This document shows, piece after piece, positions 52,501 to 61,816 of a stretch of DNA of 64,000 nucleotides (positions are counted from its first letter, which is position 1; each line of letters opens with the position of its first letter). Made by a program: the position numbers and the translations under genes. Where the stretch lies: positions 96,803 to 160,802 of the forward strand of contig JAFQRY010000029.1 in NCBI GenBank assembly GCA_017409845.1, given 5' to 3'. The DNA is from Clostridia bacterium (lineage in GTDB: Bacteria; Bacillota; Clostridia; Oscillospirales; Acutalibacteraceae). Below the pieces are notes generated by a model that was not told the origin of the DNA, did not search any database, and worked only from the letters and a program-made list of their open reading frames with translations.

Positions 52501-54195
52501 CTTGTTTGAAACCTGGAATTGCAGAAGCTGAGCGGTTGTATCTTCTTTGCCTGCTTCATTCCAATCGAATATAACCTGATATGCACCGGGAATCATTTCC
52601 TGCTCAACGATGATATACATTGTGTTTGTGCCGGGGTCAACAACAACATCCTTTGAGGGAACGGTAACATCATCTCCGCCTGCAACGGGTCTTAAAACGG
52701 TTGCATAAGCGGTGGGGTCTGCCATAAGAGAAAAGTTTTTGCCTGAAAGGAAAAGCTGTCGGGTGCCTTCACAGTAAATAACCTGAGGGTCGATGCTGTT
52801 GAAGGCAACAACCTCACCCAGAACGCCGGGACAGAACAGATAGAATTCACGGCTGCCCAGAAGGTTTGCTTCGGTCTGCTCTCTGCCTTTATAAACGAGC
52901 ACCTCGAAGCGTCTGTATTCGCTGACCTGAATGGGAGAAATCTGATAGTAAACATCCAGCAGTGCTTCCTCACCTGCAACGAAATCGGATATATAGGTTG
53001 AATAATCTTTTTCGCTGCCGTAGGAAAGACCGAGCTGCCAGTTGCTGTAGGGCACAACACCGTTCTGCGATTTTATGATAACCGATGCACCTGAAAGGTT
53101 GGAGCCGCTGATGTTTTCGATTGTCATCTGAAGCTTTACATCACCCGGGGTATTGCCGACCTGAGGAAGATAAGCATCTTCCGCTTCATTGAACTGCATG
53201 CTTGACGGAAGGGTTGTGAAATTGATTGCAACGCTTTCCTTTTCGCTTACGGTTGAGTTTGAGAAAACGCCGTAATATGTGCCGATTGTTGCTTCGCCGT
53301 TCTGTGCGATTGCACCCATATCATAATAAAGGGCGTATGCACTGTCGGCGGTCATATAATCCATATTGTAAGGATTTGTGAAATTAAGTGCCTTGTCGGG
53401 AACAAAGTCGAATACGCTTGATGCAAGGTTATTCCAGTGACCGAAGGCTATCTGATAGGGCATAACCTTTTCGCTGTTAACTGCCGCATCGGTGGTGTAT
53501 GCACTGATTTTAGGTGATTTTGCATCGTCAATGGCAAACATTGTGCCGTTATAGTTGATGCCGCCTTTAGTATCAATGATCGTTTCACCGATGACGGTGG
53601 TGTATTCGTTAAGGGAGTTTGGCACCTGGTATGTGCCGAAATCCTGATAGCCGAGAGCGGTATCGAGCATAATGCGGAGCTTAACATTTTCAACATCGTC
53701 TGAGGTTGTTGAAACCTTGTAGCTTATGCCGACCATACCGTGCTGCGATGCCATCTCGTCGAGCAGAGTCAGACTCTGCTCAACGGTGATATCCTTAACG
53801 CTCCAGGATGCAACAATGGAGTTGCCTTCCTTGACAAGATTGACCTCTCTGCCCTCAAGCCAGAGGAATCCGTATTTTCTGCCGAATATGTAATCCTCAA
53901 CATCGCCGTTTTTTCTGGTAACACGGATTGAGGTGTAAGAGGTATCATAATCCTCGGCAGGGTATAAGAGAAATTTGTTGTTATCTGCCTTTTCAAGCTT
54001 ATCGCCTTCAAGAGTATCAATAAGGAAGCCGCCGTTTTCGCCGGAAACGGAAACCTTGATATATTCATCCGAAAGCACAAGCTTTTCGGGATTGTCTGCA
54101 CCTGCATCCGCCGCATAAACCGCAGACGGAATACTTGTCACAAGCATAACTGCAGCCAGTACAGACGACAATATTCTTTTAATCCTTTTCTTCAT
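46543..54195 (-). CDS. giant secreted multidomain protein B (Ig-like repeats)
   Basis: Protein of 2550 residues from ATG 54195 (AAAGGAG upstream). Signal peptide about 1-29 (ends VYAADA). Residues about 30-470 form an N-terminal domain of beta-rich type. IPT-like text follows, then a glycine/aromatic amphipathic beta region (about 850-1115, e.g. GGGFIGFNASIEVGIP), and many Ig-like modules from about 1200 onward. Two long tandem units near the end contain DNAGNAAYISSDGLV and HFFKETQK. The C-terminus is a hydrophobic tail (YLSFRLFYFVYDCLNWK...FSEIFG). No LPXTG, dockerin or SLH domain was seen. It lies 36 bp after giant protein A, probably in one operon. Adhesion or extracellular assembly is a guess. 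Confidence 0.88.
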   Translation of the reverse strand: MKKRIKRILSSVLAAVMLVTSIPSAVYAADAGADNPEKLVLSDEYIKVSVSGENGGFLIDTLEGDKLEKADNNKFLLYPAEDYDTSYTSIRVTRKNGDVEDYIFGRKYGFLWLEGREVNLVKEGNSIVASWSVKDITVEQSLTLLDEMASQHGMVGISYKVSTTSDDVENVKLRIMLDTALGYQDFGTYQVPNSLNEYTTVIGETIIDTKGGINYNGTMFAIDDAKSPKISAYTTDAAVNSEKVMPYQIAFGHWNNLASSVFDFVPDKALNFTNPYNMDYMTADSAYALYYDMGAIAQNGEATIGTYYGVFSNSTVSEKESVAINFTTLPSSMQFNEAEDAYLPQVGNTPGDVKLQMTIENISGSNLSGASVIIKSQNGVVPYSNWQLGLSYGSEKDYSTYISDFVAGEEALLDVYYQISPIQVSEYRRFEVLVYKGREQTEANLLGSREFYLFCPGVLGEVVAFNSIDPQVIYCEGTRQLFLSGKNFSLMADPTAYATVLRPVAGGDDVTVPSKDVVVDPGTNTMYIIVEQEMIPGAYQVIFDWNEAGKEDTTAQLLQFQVSNKPEVMSPIYGLVTVEKDEGYTDRDPRYKVGIYESEEDYKAKVKDPNNQVYLEIRGNFGVRYDDNGNPVEMKATSLADVEGNITNTINISNCLDIEDGYLAVLVENPGTDDQVINVDIDGRVYTTNSRTKVWNGVCAITSFENGELSALLQYNADGSPTTDIENSVTNTNAITLLWPGAASSAQTLAGIIFEFRYCQFGMMATEYGTVTDSTPKRRVVSFGAEMSPDFLLPKNYDHSRTQTSPLDVVQYALAKKNYTAAQLREVRSSLSADQRAWEIAQRGTLNLNVSNILFGGGFIGFNASIEVGIPEYFRGIPSVRGVLDLKILPAAGHWEVGVEGEASFLTVVKVEAALTLMKVDGIAPGVDKIYFYCEGNYPGINVDCHGIFWIRGMGGGMEGVYRSLYVKSKVPPISLLFSGKFAIFSAFEARADLKIGAQGFDVALTELGIAGIELIERIGISAYWYPEFKFRGSINVNILDIILGGGYIVVEEDKRTDSIFWEGFVTAKVKTPDLPLIGSITIGQADLGLNTNKIWGALHVIGIDMGLTYYWGGDVDFGFGKYDAPEPTYPIALFTTPISRNAQTGQVLYMSAGTNAVLAAESMIVPAAEPADIVTDEIKVTSSVDRMSHTIQLGGYKGYRDMALTVTYEADSLEEAQAIAYGDKYGNSGIKLTATDDGSEYAVRWIDNSVDADKQPDANALLSYNEETKQAHATITFTDKESYSHNWTLTSNTPADLALYEMEHMAGLSGADYTYDSGNMTVNWQGDILEDIDNLAVYAIGENEEVHALYQTTDTAVIAGGMANATKGTATFEIPADLPSGSYTVKVVASSEANSINDIAEAEGKFTYVNPNQPADPAIGSVKLGGDYSIDVDVAAKPDYEGYVVTVYEKQTADGKTEWVKTELGNQWIEPEEGGKLPETIVAGGRFTNTVYTDADGNILSASEAENAENVTETTEEIGLEAGKTYRVGVVAHKTDADGNVLFSEETFTDEIEMKAPVIPQVEVRAQGAKTIEDISEMSSTVDVVISDKVVVDISSDMPVNGTWSLNDGVQEGAFEAADSTSISLGGEEGLDEGEHILTLYGENENGDAFSRSYRFKVDTTAPRLQFSSPHNGAFFSETVTVAGLSEPKSTVYISLDGLLCKSVEVDKNGEFNADITTDTSKLEQTVSVYAKDLAGNETRTYDMQITNSVIGEYGSDFAIYLNGTDYTNKTIPAGTSGLLELRIVSGDKSITVPANSIVGRQAEWSVTTVEGTASISNMQLVTDNDVNGLLTVELDKRNVAAVLGGNETLEESRYEISLPADSIGYTVAPQGETTVKYDSDFSFTVELAEGYSKTDSFAVKVNGVEIEESDGVYTIENIHADKTVTVEGVADITAPTANIKIDKDSWNSFLNTITFDHFFKETQKVTVTAADSGSGMNSIYYFISEKALTVDEVKAAEWTAYDSDFSLNPDQSAVVYIKAVDNAGNAAYISSDGLVLDGTVPVITGIENGRTYYGELTATAADANLEAVLLDGEKLEISDGSFTIAPDNSEHTVEATDKAGNSISYTFSIYETFEVKFIVDNEEYKTVTVNYGDDLAASEFPAIPEKTGYTSIPPVWEPDSLEDIRENKVVRAVYTPDTCKVILPVNTIGYEVNTEQDTDVAYGQPFSFTVDTVDGYSKTDKFRVYVNGTEISAINDIYTVAQVQSDLVITVEGVADITAPEIEIQVKDRIWSSFLNTITFNHFFKETQKAKITAADSGSGVNKVYYYLSDRVLSLDDVRAAEWVEYTDSVKLDPEQTVVVYVKAVDNAGNAAYISSDGLVFDNTSPVITGIEDGGVYEGAVTVTVDDDNVGKITVNGKVVYDYETAEDEAAGRQFTVSPAEGAQTVTVTDKAGNEISVTVTVYEVYDISDVITGINGFNKDRVTIFWEDDINALIAEIDALLAKPGISGEKKELLEGYKAQAEELIEIINDPCSYLSFRLFYFVYDCLNWKMGGFTNIFNSIFSEIFG
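46840..48630 (-). repeat. tandem repeat of about 300 codons inside protein B
   Basis: Two diverged copies of a unit that runs from (S/P)-x-SIGY...VEGVADITAP through FLNTITF(D/N)HFFKETQK and VDNAGNAAYISSDGLV. Copy one is at about 48630-47700 and copy two at about 47660-46840 (minus strand order). A short InlB-repeat-like segment joins them. Confidence 0.75.
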
Positions 54196-54231
54196 AATAA
54201 CTGTCTCCTTTACCAATGCTGACTATCCTTA

Positions 54232-57200
54232 TTATTCCGCATAGAGCACAAAACGGTAGGTTTCGTTGCTCTGGGTTGTGACAAGGAAGCTGTAATATCC
54301 CGATTCGCTGAAATCGAGGGTGAATGTGTTTTCTTTTGCATCTGTGTATCCCTGAGTGACGGGTGTTGAGCCCGATTTCATCTGACCGATACTCTTGATG
54401 CCGGGTTTATAAACAACCTTATAAGGCTCACCCGTGAAGGAAAGAGCGATTTTCTGTTCACCGGTTGAAACAACAACGGTTTCATCTCTTTCAACTGTGT
54501 TGCCGTTAACCGTGATTTTCATTTCCTTTCCGTCATAAACACGGAGCCAGAAGGTTTTTACGGTTTCGTTGTTGTTTTCATCCGAAACCCTGCAGGTTAC
54601 AAGATACTTGCCGCCCGTCTGACCGATATTGTATTCATATTTTACAGTCAGCTTGTCGGCAGGAGTAACATCATCGGTTACCATAATGTTTTCTGCAAGA
54701 AGTGAGTTGATTTCAGCCTCTGATGACTCGATTGAGGTTGAAACAAGATTCTTCTTAACTATTACCGTCGGCGGTGTTCTGTCCTTGACGGGAATGCGAA
54801 GGAGTTGAATTATGGCAGTGTTACCGTAGTCATCCTGCACCTTGATAATCGGGTAAAGACCCATCAGGCTTTCTTCGATTATGACCTCAGTCCAGGTGTT
54901 TGCGGCAATTGTCCGTGCCGATTCTCCGTTTACGGTAAGAGTTGCGTTGCGGTTTGTTTTTGCATAGAGAACATCACCGATATCAACATCGTATGTTTCG
55001 GGATTGATTATTGAAGCATCGCTCTTTTCCGTTGCAAGAACAAGGGTGAGATCCTCTGTTATAAGGTCTGCAATTTCAACCTTAACCTCTGTTACATTGC
55101 CTGCAATGTCTGCAAAATTATAGGTGAAGGTACCCTCTGCAGTAACCTTTTCGGTGAACTGAGTGCCCTTCTTGCCGCTGTACTGAAGAATCACATCCTC
55201 ACTTGCATTGAAGGTTATGACGGCATCCCTGCGGTTTTCCGCATACTCTGCGGATGCCGTTACCTCTGCAGGAATTTTATCAATCGTTCTGATTGCGGGC
55301 AGCTCAATATAGCCGACAAGAGTTTTGTTGAGTGCGGAAATTGCCTTAAGCGTGATTTCGGGAGCATTCTGTTCATAAACAACAGTTACTCTGTCCTCAA
55401 GATATGAAACCGTGACACCGTCGGGGGTGAGGGTTCTGCTGCCGTCTGAATCAACGGGATAAATATCGCTGAGTGCTTTGTTCAGATTCATCTGAACGCT
55501 GATATCCTGATTTGTAAGACGCTGACCGTATTCATCATAGTTTGCCGACCATTTCATTTCGTCAACCGTCGGAACGGAGTTATCAATCTGAACAATGTCA
55601 ATTTCGATATTGCCCTTGTGAGTTGTTCCGCCGTGGTCGTATGAATAGCCGATAATAACCTTTTGATTATCCTTATATGACATATACTGATAGCCGTAGA
55701 AAACTGAAGCTGTGTCGGTTTCGGTCTGTACGCCGTCATTTGTAACGGTAAGATTTGTTACACCCTCCATATTGGGAGGAAGAACATAAATTCTGACCTC
55801 GTCACCCGTTTTTGTGAGAACCTGAACAATGTTGGGTTCGGGTGCTTCAGAACCGAGAGTTGAAACATTGAAATGAACGGAGGAAGCATTGCCTTCCTTG
55901 TCAACGGCGTGAAGTGCGAACGATGTGTTTTTGCTTATCTCAAGAGTTCTGCCTATGAGGCTGACTCCGTCAACAGCATCGCTCTTGCCGTTATTGTAAT
56001 CGGGAACAGCCGCATGGATATCCTGCGTAATGAAGAGCTTAACCGCATTTTCGTCAAGCACATCAATGTCAAGAACATAGCTGTCTGCCCAACCGATTTC
56101 TCTGAGGAGAAGATCAATATCGCTGTAAATCTTTTCGCCGTAGACATCGGAATAATCCGCCATAACGATTCCTGCTTCCTCGGGTCTTGAGGAGTCTGAT
56201 TTTGTGAATATTGCCTGAATGGTCTGTGTGCTGCTGCCGTATGTTGCAAAGCCTGTTATTGCCATATCAGGTGTATATTCATCGTTTGCGGTTGTGGTTG
56301 TTTCGTGAGATCTGAGAGTTACGGGAAGAACTGCCGTGATGTCGGGTCCCGTTGCTCCGGCAGCGTTTGTATAGCCGCTGAAGGTGTATTCGGTCACGCC
56401 GTCGGGAACAAACACATACTTGGGAGCAACTCCGGTTCGGGGGTCGATAACCGCCGTTCCGTTTTCGTCAACGAGAATTGCTGTTATTTCACCCTCGTAG
56501 GTGTTATCCTCGGCATTTACTTTATATCTGTTATACTGCCATTCAACCCCGGGAGTGATTTCGGCAGGATAAATGTTGTCGATCTCAGGAACAACGCAAT
56601 CAATATATTCACCGTTTTCATCCATACGGTCAACACATACATAGCCGTTATTTGTTGCAGTTATAACGAGCTTTGAGGTGTTTGCTCCTTCCGCACTCCA
56701 GCCCTCGGGAAGACCGTCAGGCAATTCGAGTGTACCTGCCTGAGTTGTAACCGTTATTGTTACGGGCTTTGTTGTCGGCTCTGTTTCGGAAAATGTAACA
56801 ACGGGGTCGGTGGGCATGCCCGAAACGGTAAGCGGCAGATCATAACGCACGCCGTATTTATCATATACCTCAACGGTATAATCGCCGTCAGCATAGAAGG
56901 TTTCGGTAACATCCGTTGCATAAGCATAATAGGAGTTCGAAGCATCCGGTGTCTCATTAAGATAAGTGTTGGCAAAAACACGGTTTTCGCCAAGATTGGG
57001 AGCATAAAGCTCAAGCGAAGGTGCGATATTTTCAGCGGTTATGTCAAAGGTTTTTGAGTAAATCTCTTCACCGTCAAGATAGCCGCATATTGTTACGGTA
57101 TGGTTTACCTCTGCACCGTTTTCAAGTGACATATCGTAGGGGAACACAAGCTCAATCATATCTCTGCTGGCATATGATACATCGCCCACACTGAAATAGC

Positions 57201-60200
57201 CTCTGTTAAAAGAAACAATACCGGCATCGTTTGCACCGTTAATAAAATCATTATCTTCGGAGGCGATATCCGTGTTGAGAGTAACAGGGCCTCTGTCATC
57301 AACCTGAACCGTAATACTGTCAGCAACAACGCCGATCTGTGCACCGCTTTTGACATTGAAAACAAAATTGTGTGCGATTCCGTCATGCGTACCGACGGTT
57401 GAGAAGGTTTCATCGTAATAATTAACTGTCATTGTGCCCATTTCGGGGCTGATGCCGTAGGGATAACGGTTATCCTCGGTGTTGTTGACAAACGGAAGAA
57501 TGGGATATGCCGTTACTGCTGTACCGACCGAGTCAACAAGGGTTATGAATTCCCAGCACTCGGGAGTGCCCGTGATATCTGTTCTTGTTGAGTCGCTGCC
57601 CTCATAGCCGTCGGAAGGAATAGTCAGCCTTATCGGGCTTGCAGTATCGGTGATTTCGGTATGCTCCCAGTTATTGTAGTAGTCGTCATACTTTGAGTGG
57701 TAGAGCTTAAGACCGCCGATGGGTGAATAAGCATTGGTCACATAAACGTCAACATACTGAGCCAATTTTTTTGTGGTTGTGTACTGATAGTATTCATCAT
57801 TTTCATCGTAACCGTAGCCGCTGTCTTCAAGGTCAATTGAAGGACCGAATTCATACTCGAGCTCAATTTCAATCTGATGGTCAAAAAGGTTGAGCTCATA
57901 TGTATAAACAGGAGATTCCTTGCCGTTTTCCATGATGAGCTGATAGCAGACCGTGTTGCTGCCGACTGCAACCTTGAAATTGCTGACATCGGTCTGTGCA
58001 AGCTCCTCGGCAGAAACAACCGTGCTTTCCTCATGGTCCGAATACCAGCCGAACCGATTATAAATATAAAGCTCTGCCTGATCTTCATTGGCATAGTTTA
58101 CCTTGTATTCAAGAGCGGTGTAATCGCCCGGCTGAGCCTTGTTCCAGTAACGGATACCCTTTACCTTACCGATATCCTTGCCGAGGATATTTACTCCGTC
58201 ATACTGTGCAACGATATCTGTACTTATGGAAGAGGGATATGATGTTCCGTTGGGCAATGCGTTCTGGTGTTCAAGCACATAAACGGGATTGCCATCATTT
58301 CTGACAACCTCGGAATCTGCAGTGTTTGCATATCTGTCAGGCTTTGCAACCGAAATGTTGATTGTATCGAGCACCTGACCTTCTCCGGCAGTTACCGTTT
58401 CAACAAGGGGGCCGTTATATGAATCCTGATAGGTCGCCGCAACGGTTCTTGAATATTCACGAACGCCGAAAATCTCGGGAAGCACGGAGTTGTCAAGAAG
58501 GATATATTCACCGAGAATAAACTCCTGAGTTCCGCCGTCTTTCTGTGCAACATAAACTCTGAGGATATATGCACCCGTTTCGTAAATGTTACCGTTTTTA
58601 TCCTTATCGGAAAGAAGTATGCTCTGGCTTGAGCTTGAGCCGAGTGAATATCTTTCGCTTATTTCTTCTGCGGTATCCAGGGTTCCGCTTGCATCGGTTC
58701 TGAGAAGCACTGCATAGCTGTTTGCAAAATCAACATTCATTCTTTCCCATTCGGGAATAATTGCGTTGCTGAGTGTGAATTGATATCTTATGCCTGTCAG
58801 AGTTTTACTGACCTCATAATAGGTATAACCGTCTGCGGTTACCGCCGTCATTTCCGTGCCGTCTGCGGCATAAACTCCGCCGAGCTCAACGGAGTGAACA
58901 CCATCTTTTGCAGGAGCGTTGGCAATTGTGACACCTTCCGTAACAGAGAAGTGTGTATCATCAGAAGGGGTAACATCAGCACCCTGAACGGGAGTCAGGT
59001 CTGCCGATGATGCGGCAAAATCAACGGTTATGTAGCCGTAATGGTCAAAAGACGGAGTTGCGGGTGAAACGGAAGAATATTTTCCGTCTGAAACCGTAAC
59101 CTCATACCAGCCTGCAGACACATCGAAGAGCTCTGCGGTTTCACCGTCTGCAAGATTTATAACTCTTACATAGGTTTTATCGCCCGAAACAACGGTAGCT
59201 CTTGTATAGCCGCCCTTTGTGTTTGTCTGCTTTGTGTAGGGAGCGTGAACGGTGATTGAATGAACTGCCGAAGGAACATCAGTTCTGCCGTTGACGGTAT
59301 AGCCGGGAATTCTTTTTTCAAAGTCGGCGGCAACTCTTATGCTGCCCGAAATACCGTTTTCCTTGCCGTCATAGGCTCTTATGTAAAGAACTTTATCAAA
59401 ATATGTATCCGACACGCTTCCGACATAGCTTATGTCAAAGCTTGGTGCACAGGGGTCTTTGCCCGTTAAATCAAGCATTGTCCAGCCGTTGTCGGCAGGC
59501 TGTGCGTCAGGATCGGTCCACTGATATTCAAAACGGCTGATTTTATTTGTGTCCTCAACCGCTGCCGTAACCGTCAGGGTCTCCAGATCCTTAACGGAGA
59601 GGTTTGTGATAACGGGGGATTTTGAGTCAAGACCAAGCTCAACAAGGGGAACGCCTATGTTGCTTTCGTTGCCTTTCGCATCTTTAAGTCTGAAAGCGGC
59701 GGTGATACCCTGCTCGTCGCTGATTTCCGTTCCGTTTTCGGGATACATTTTAAGGTGCATATAGAAAATGCCTTCTGCAGGAACGGTAAATTCTGTTCCG
59801 CTCTCGCCCGTGCCGATTGTTCCCGTTACGGGAAGCTTGCCCGCAATATAGTCGGGTGTTTCTGACATTGTATACTGATAGCTGATGTTGGGTGCACCGT
59901 CATAGCTTGTGAGTCCGACAAAGCTTTTCAGGTCTGCGGAAATACCCGAGCCGTAGGTTACGGCATTCTCTGCACCCTTTACCTTGCTGTCCGAAATATC
60001 AAGACCGATTATGTAATAAACCTCGTCGCCTGAAGCGGGGTTATATGCGGAGTCGTTAACCTTGAAAACTCCGCCCTCAACGATTTCAACCGTAGGTCCT
60101 TTGATGTCAAGGAAGGATTGATGACTGATAACGGGTTCAAAGAATTTTTCGGCTTCGGTATCCTCTTTCATTTTGTTGTTGCTGCCGTCATAAATATATG

Positions 60201-61746
60201 AGCAGTTTATAATTCTCAAAGGTCTTATCTGCGTGCCGTTAAACTGCATATCCTCGGTTATTGTGAAGCTTTCGAAGTTAAGCTTAGAAACAACATTTGA
60301 GTTAACGGTTTCTCTGTGTCCGTCAATGGATTTGAGCGAAGTTGTTATCGGATTTCCGTTTGCATCGCTGATGCTCCATTCAATCTTCACATCTCCGAGA
60401 CTTCCCTGACCGAGTCTTACGATTTCAGACATAACGATATCTGCATCAACAGTGTCACCGATACCCGAGAATAAATCCGCTCTTTCGATATCTTCGGGCC
60501 ATTTATCCTCTTCAAGGTTTGTTTTGTCGCTTTCAGCCTTGATTGATGTTCCGCTCATCTGAACAAGCGTTGCATAAGGATTGACTGCATCAAGAGTTAT
60601 GTCGCGGCTTCTTAAATCCCAGTTGTCGGGGAGAGAAATCTGATTGCCGACATAGTCGGTAATGGGAAGAGTAACATTATATCCTTCAATGATGCCTGCA
60701 GTTGTCTGAATGGGATATGAGCCGTATTCGCTGATATCGCTTACATAAAGAACCTTCCATTCCTCGTTGAGAAGATCCTCGTAGCCAACCCATTCGATAC
60801 CCGCTGCCTCATCGCTTGCAATGTAGCCGTGACCCTTGCGGTTTTCATCCCTTGAAATTTCTTTATAGAGAGCCTTGCTTTCATCGGTATCATCAATTTC
60901 AAATGTGATTGTCGGTGAGCTTAAGTCGGTTGCCCTTGCCGTTACTGCGATCGGTGTTGCAGCCTGATCTTTTCTCGGAACAAGCAGAATGCGGAGCTTC
61001 ATGGTTTCGAGCACCTCGGAGTTGACTGTTTCGGCTGCACAGACACGAATAGCCTCAGAAAAAGCGAGATGAAAAACGGGAACGTCATTTTTCAGGTTCA
61101 TTGATGCATAACTGCGAACAGGCATAACCGCATCTCTTGCAATTACCATAAAATCGGAAATTTCTGCAAAAGTGTCAACAGAAAGCTTTGCTCCGCCGTA
61201 TTTTTCTGACCAGCCCGAATCTCTGTGACCGGTATATTTCGAGAATTCCGGATAATTTTCGTGATAGCTTTTTGCTGTTCTCATCGAGCCGTAACCGAAC
61301 ATCCTGCTTTGAAGCTGCGTTATATCCAATAATCCGTAGTTTGATCCGGGAAAACTAAGCTTGGGAACAATGTTGTTTTTTCCGAGGTTGACGCACATCT
61401 TATATATAGTTGCACCCCTTGTGGAAAGTGTCAGGGCAGAAAGACCTGTTTTGCCCGGCTTTCTGTTCTGAGATTCAAACACATCGGTCGGCTTTATACT
61501 GTTGCTTGTGCTCTGATTGTAAAAATAACGCTCGGCGTTATCGAATTTTGAAAACAGACTTCCGTCTTCTGACATCGCCATGGGCATAACATGGTATTGA
61601 GGCAGGCTTGGCATTGAAATATAGTCGCCTGAGGCAGATATCACAAGCCCTACGCTCACACTGCTGAGCACGATAACCAGCGACAAAATGCCGCAAAGTG
61701 TTCTTTTGCTCATTCCTTTGATTTTTTCTTTGATTTTGTTTTTCAT
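54232..61746 (-). CDS. giant secreted multidomain protein A (Ig-like repeats)
   Basis: Protein of 2504 residues from ATG 61746, preceded by GGAGGTG. An N-terminal signal sequence (about 17-40, TLCGILSLVIVLSSVSVGLVI) follows a basic start. The rest is extracellular and dominated by Ig-like beta modules, marked by repeated S/T-P-V-I-T and D-x-(T/S)-x-P-x-V text and DxxGN motifs (e.g. VKDRTPPTVIV, DDYGNTA). There are no catalytic motifs, no coiled coil, no sortase signal and no C-terminal hydrophobic segment; the protein ends ETYRFVLYAE. Free secretion or non-covalent retention is likely. First of the two giant genes, 70 bp after the TetR gene. The role is unknown; size and build suggest an adhesin or matrix partner of protein B. 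Confidence 0.88.
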   Translation of the reverse strand: MKNKIKEKIKGMSKRTLCGILSLVIVLSSVSVGLVISASGDYISMPSLPQYHVMPMAMSEDGSLFSKFDNAERYFYNQSTSNSIKPTDVFESQNRKPGKTGLSALTLSTRGATIYKMCVNLGKNNIVPKLSFPGSNYGLLDITQLQSRMFGYGSMRTAKSYHENYPEFSKYTGHRDSGWSEKYGGAKLSVDTFAEISDFMVIARDAVMPVRSYASMNLKNDVPVFHLAFSEAIRVCAAETVNSEVLETMKLRILLVPRKDQAATPIAVTARATDLSSPTITFEIDDTDESKALYKEISRDENRKGHGYIASDEAAGIEWVGYEDLLNEEWKVLYVSDISEYGSYPIQTTAGIIEGYNVTLPITDYVGNQISLPDNWDLRSRDITLDAVNPYATLVQMSGTSIKAESDKTNLEEDKWPEDIERADLFSGIGDTVDADIVMSEIVRLGQGSLGDVKIEWSISDANGNPITTSLKSIDGHRETVNSNVVSKLNFESFTITEDMQFNGTQIRPLRIINCSYIYDGSNNKMKEDTEAEKFFEPVISHQSFLDIKGPTVEIVEGGVFKVNDSAYNPASGDEVYYIIGLDISDSKVKGAENAVTYGSGISADLKSFVGLTSYDGAPNISYQYTMSETPDYIAGKLPVTGTIGTGESGTEFTVPAEGIFYMHLKMYPENGTEISDEQGITAAFRLKDAKGNESNIGVPLVELGLDSKSPVITNLSVKDLETLTVTAAVEDTNKISRFEYQWTDPDAQPADNGWTMLDLTGKDPCAPSFDISYVGSVSDTYFDKVLYIRAYDGKENGISGSIRVAADFEKRIPGYTVNGRTDVPSAVHSITVHAPYTKQTNTKGGYTRATVVSGDKTYVRVINLADGETAELFDVSAGWYEVTVSDGKYSSVSPATPSFDHYGYITVDFAASSADLTPVQGADVTPSDDTHFSVTEGVTIANAPAKDGVHSVELGGVYAADGTEMTAVTADGYTYYEVSKTLTGIRYQFTLSNAIIPEWERMNVDFANSYAVLLRTDASGTLDTAEEISERYSLGSSSSQSILLSDKDKNGNIYETGAYILRVYVAQKDGGTQEFILGEYILLDNSVLPEIFGVREYSRTVAATYQDSYNGPLVETVTAGEGQVLDTINISVAKPDRYANTADSEVVRNDGNPVYVLEHQNALPNGTSYPSSISTDIVAQYDGVNILGKDIGKVKGIRYWNKAQPGDYTALEYKVNYANEDQAELYIYNRFGWYSDHEESTVVSAEELAQTDVSNFKVAVGSNTVCYQLIMENGKESPVYTYELNLFDHQIEIELEYEFGPSIDLEDSGYGYDENDEYYQYTTTKKLAQYVDVYVTNAYSPIGGLKLYHSKYDDYYNNWEHTEITDTASPIRLTIPSDGYEGSDSTRTDITGTPECWEFITLVDSVGTAVTAYPILPFVNNTEDNRYPYGISPEMGTMTVNYYDETFSTVGTHDGIAHNFVFNVKSGAQIGVVADSITVQVDDRGPVTLNTDIASEDNDFINGANDAGIVSFNRGYFSVGDVSYASRDMIELVFPYDMSLENGAEVNHTVTICGYLDGEEIYSKTFDITAENIAPSLELYAPNLGENRVFANTYLNETPDASNSYYAYATDVTETFYADGDYTVEVYDKYGVRYDLPLTVSGMPTDPVVTFSETEPTTKPVTITVTTQAGTLELPDGLPEGWSAEGANTSKLVITATNNGYVCVDRMDENGEYIDCVVPEIDNIYPAEITPGVEWQYNRYKVNAEDNTYEGEITAILVDENGTAVIDPRTGVAPKYVFVPDGVTEYTFSGYTNAAGATGPDITAVLPVTLRSHETTTTANDEYTPDMAITGFATYGSSTQTIQAIFTKSDSSRPEEAGIVMADYSDVYGEKIYSDIDLLLREIGWADSYVLDIDVLDENAVKLFITQDIHAAVPDYNNGKSDAVDGVSLIGRTLEISKNTSFALHAVDKEGNASSVHFNVSTLGSEAPEPNIVQVLTKTGDEVRIYVLPPNMEGVTNLTVTNDGVQTETDTASVFYGYQYMSYKDNQKVIIGYSYDHGGTTHKGNIEIDIVQIDNSVPTVDEMKWSANYDEYGQRLTNQDISVQMNLNKALSDIYPVDSDGSRTLTPDGVTVSYLEDRVTVVYEQNAPEITLKAISALNKTLVGYIELPAIRTIDKIPAEVTASAEYAENRRDAVITFNASEDVILQYSGKKGTQFTEKVTAEGTFTYNFADIAGNVTEVKVEIADLITEDLTLVLATEKSDASIINPETYDVDIGDVLYAKTNRNATLTVNGESARTIAANTWTEVIIEESLMGLYPIIKVQDDYGNTAIIQLLRIPVKDRTPPTVIVKKNLVSTSIESSEAEINSLLAENIMVTDDVTPADKLTVKYEYNIGQTGGKYLVTCRVSDENNNETVKTFWLRVYDGKEMKITVNGNTVERDETVVVSTGEQKIALSFTGEPYKVVYKPGIKSIGQMKSGSTPVTQGYTDAKENTFTLDFSESGYYSFLVTTQSNETYRFVLYAE

Positions 61747-61793
61747 CAAAACACCTCCGTGAGGAATTGATTATAAAAATATTAATGTATATG

Positions 61794-61809
61794 AAAGCGA
61801 TGACGCTTT
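61794..61809 (-). terminator. weak hairpin between TetR gene and giant gene A
   Basis: AAAGCG-ATGA-CGCTTT, six pairs and no T run of note. It may reduce read-through from the regulator into the giant genes. A TATAAT-like -10 follows on the minus strand. Confidence 0.4.
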
Positions 61810-61816
61810 TGCAGCC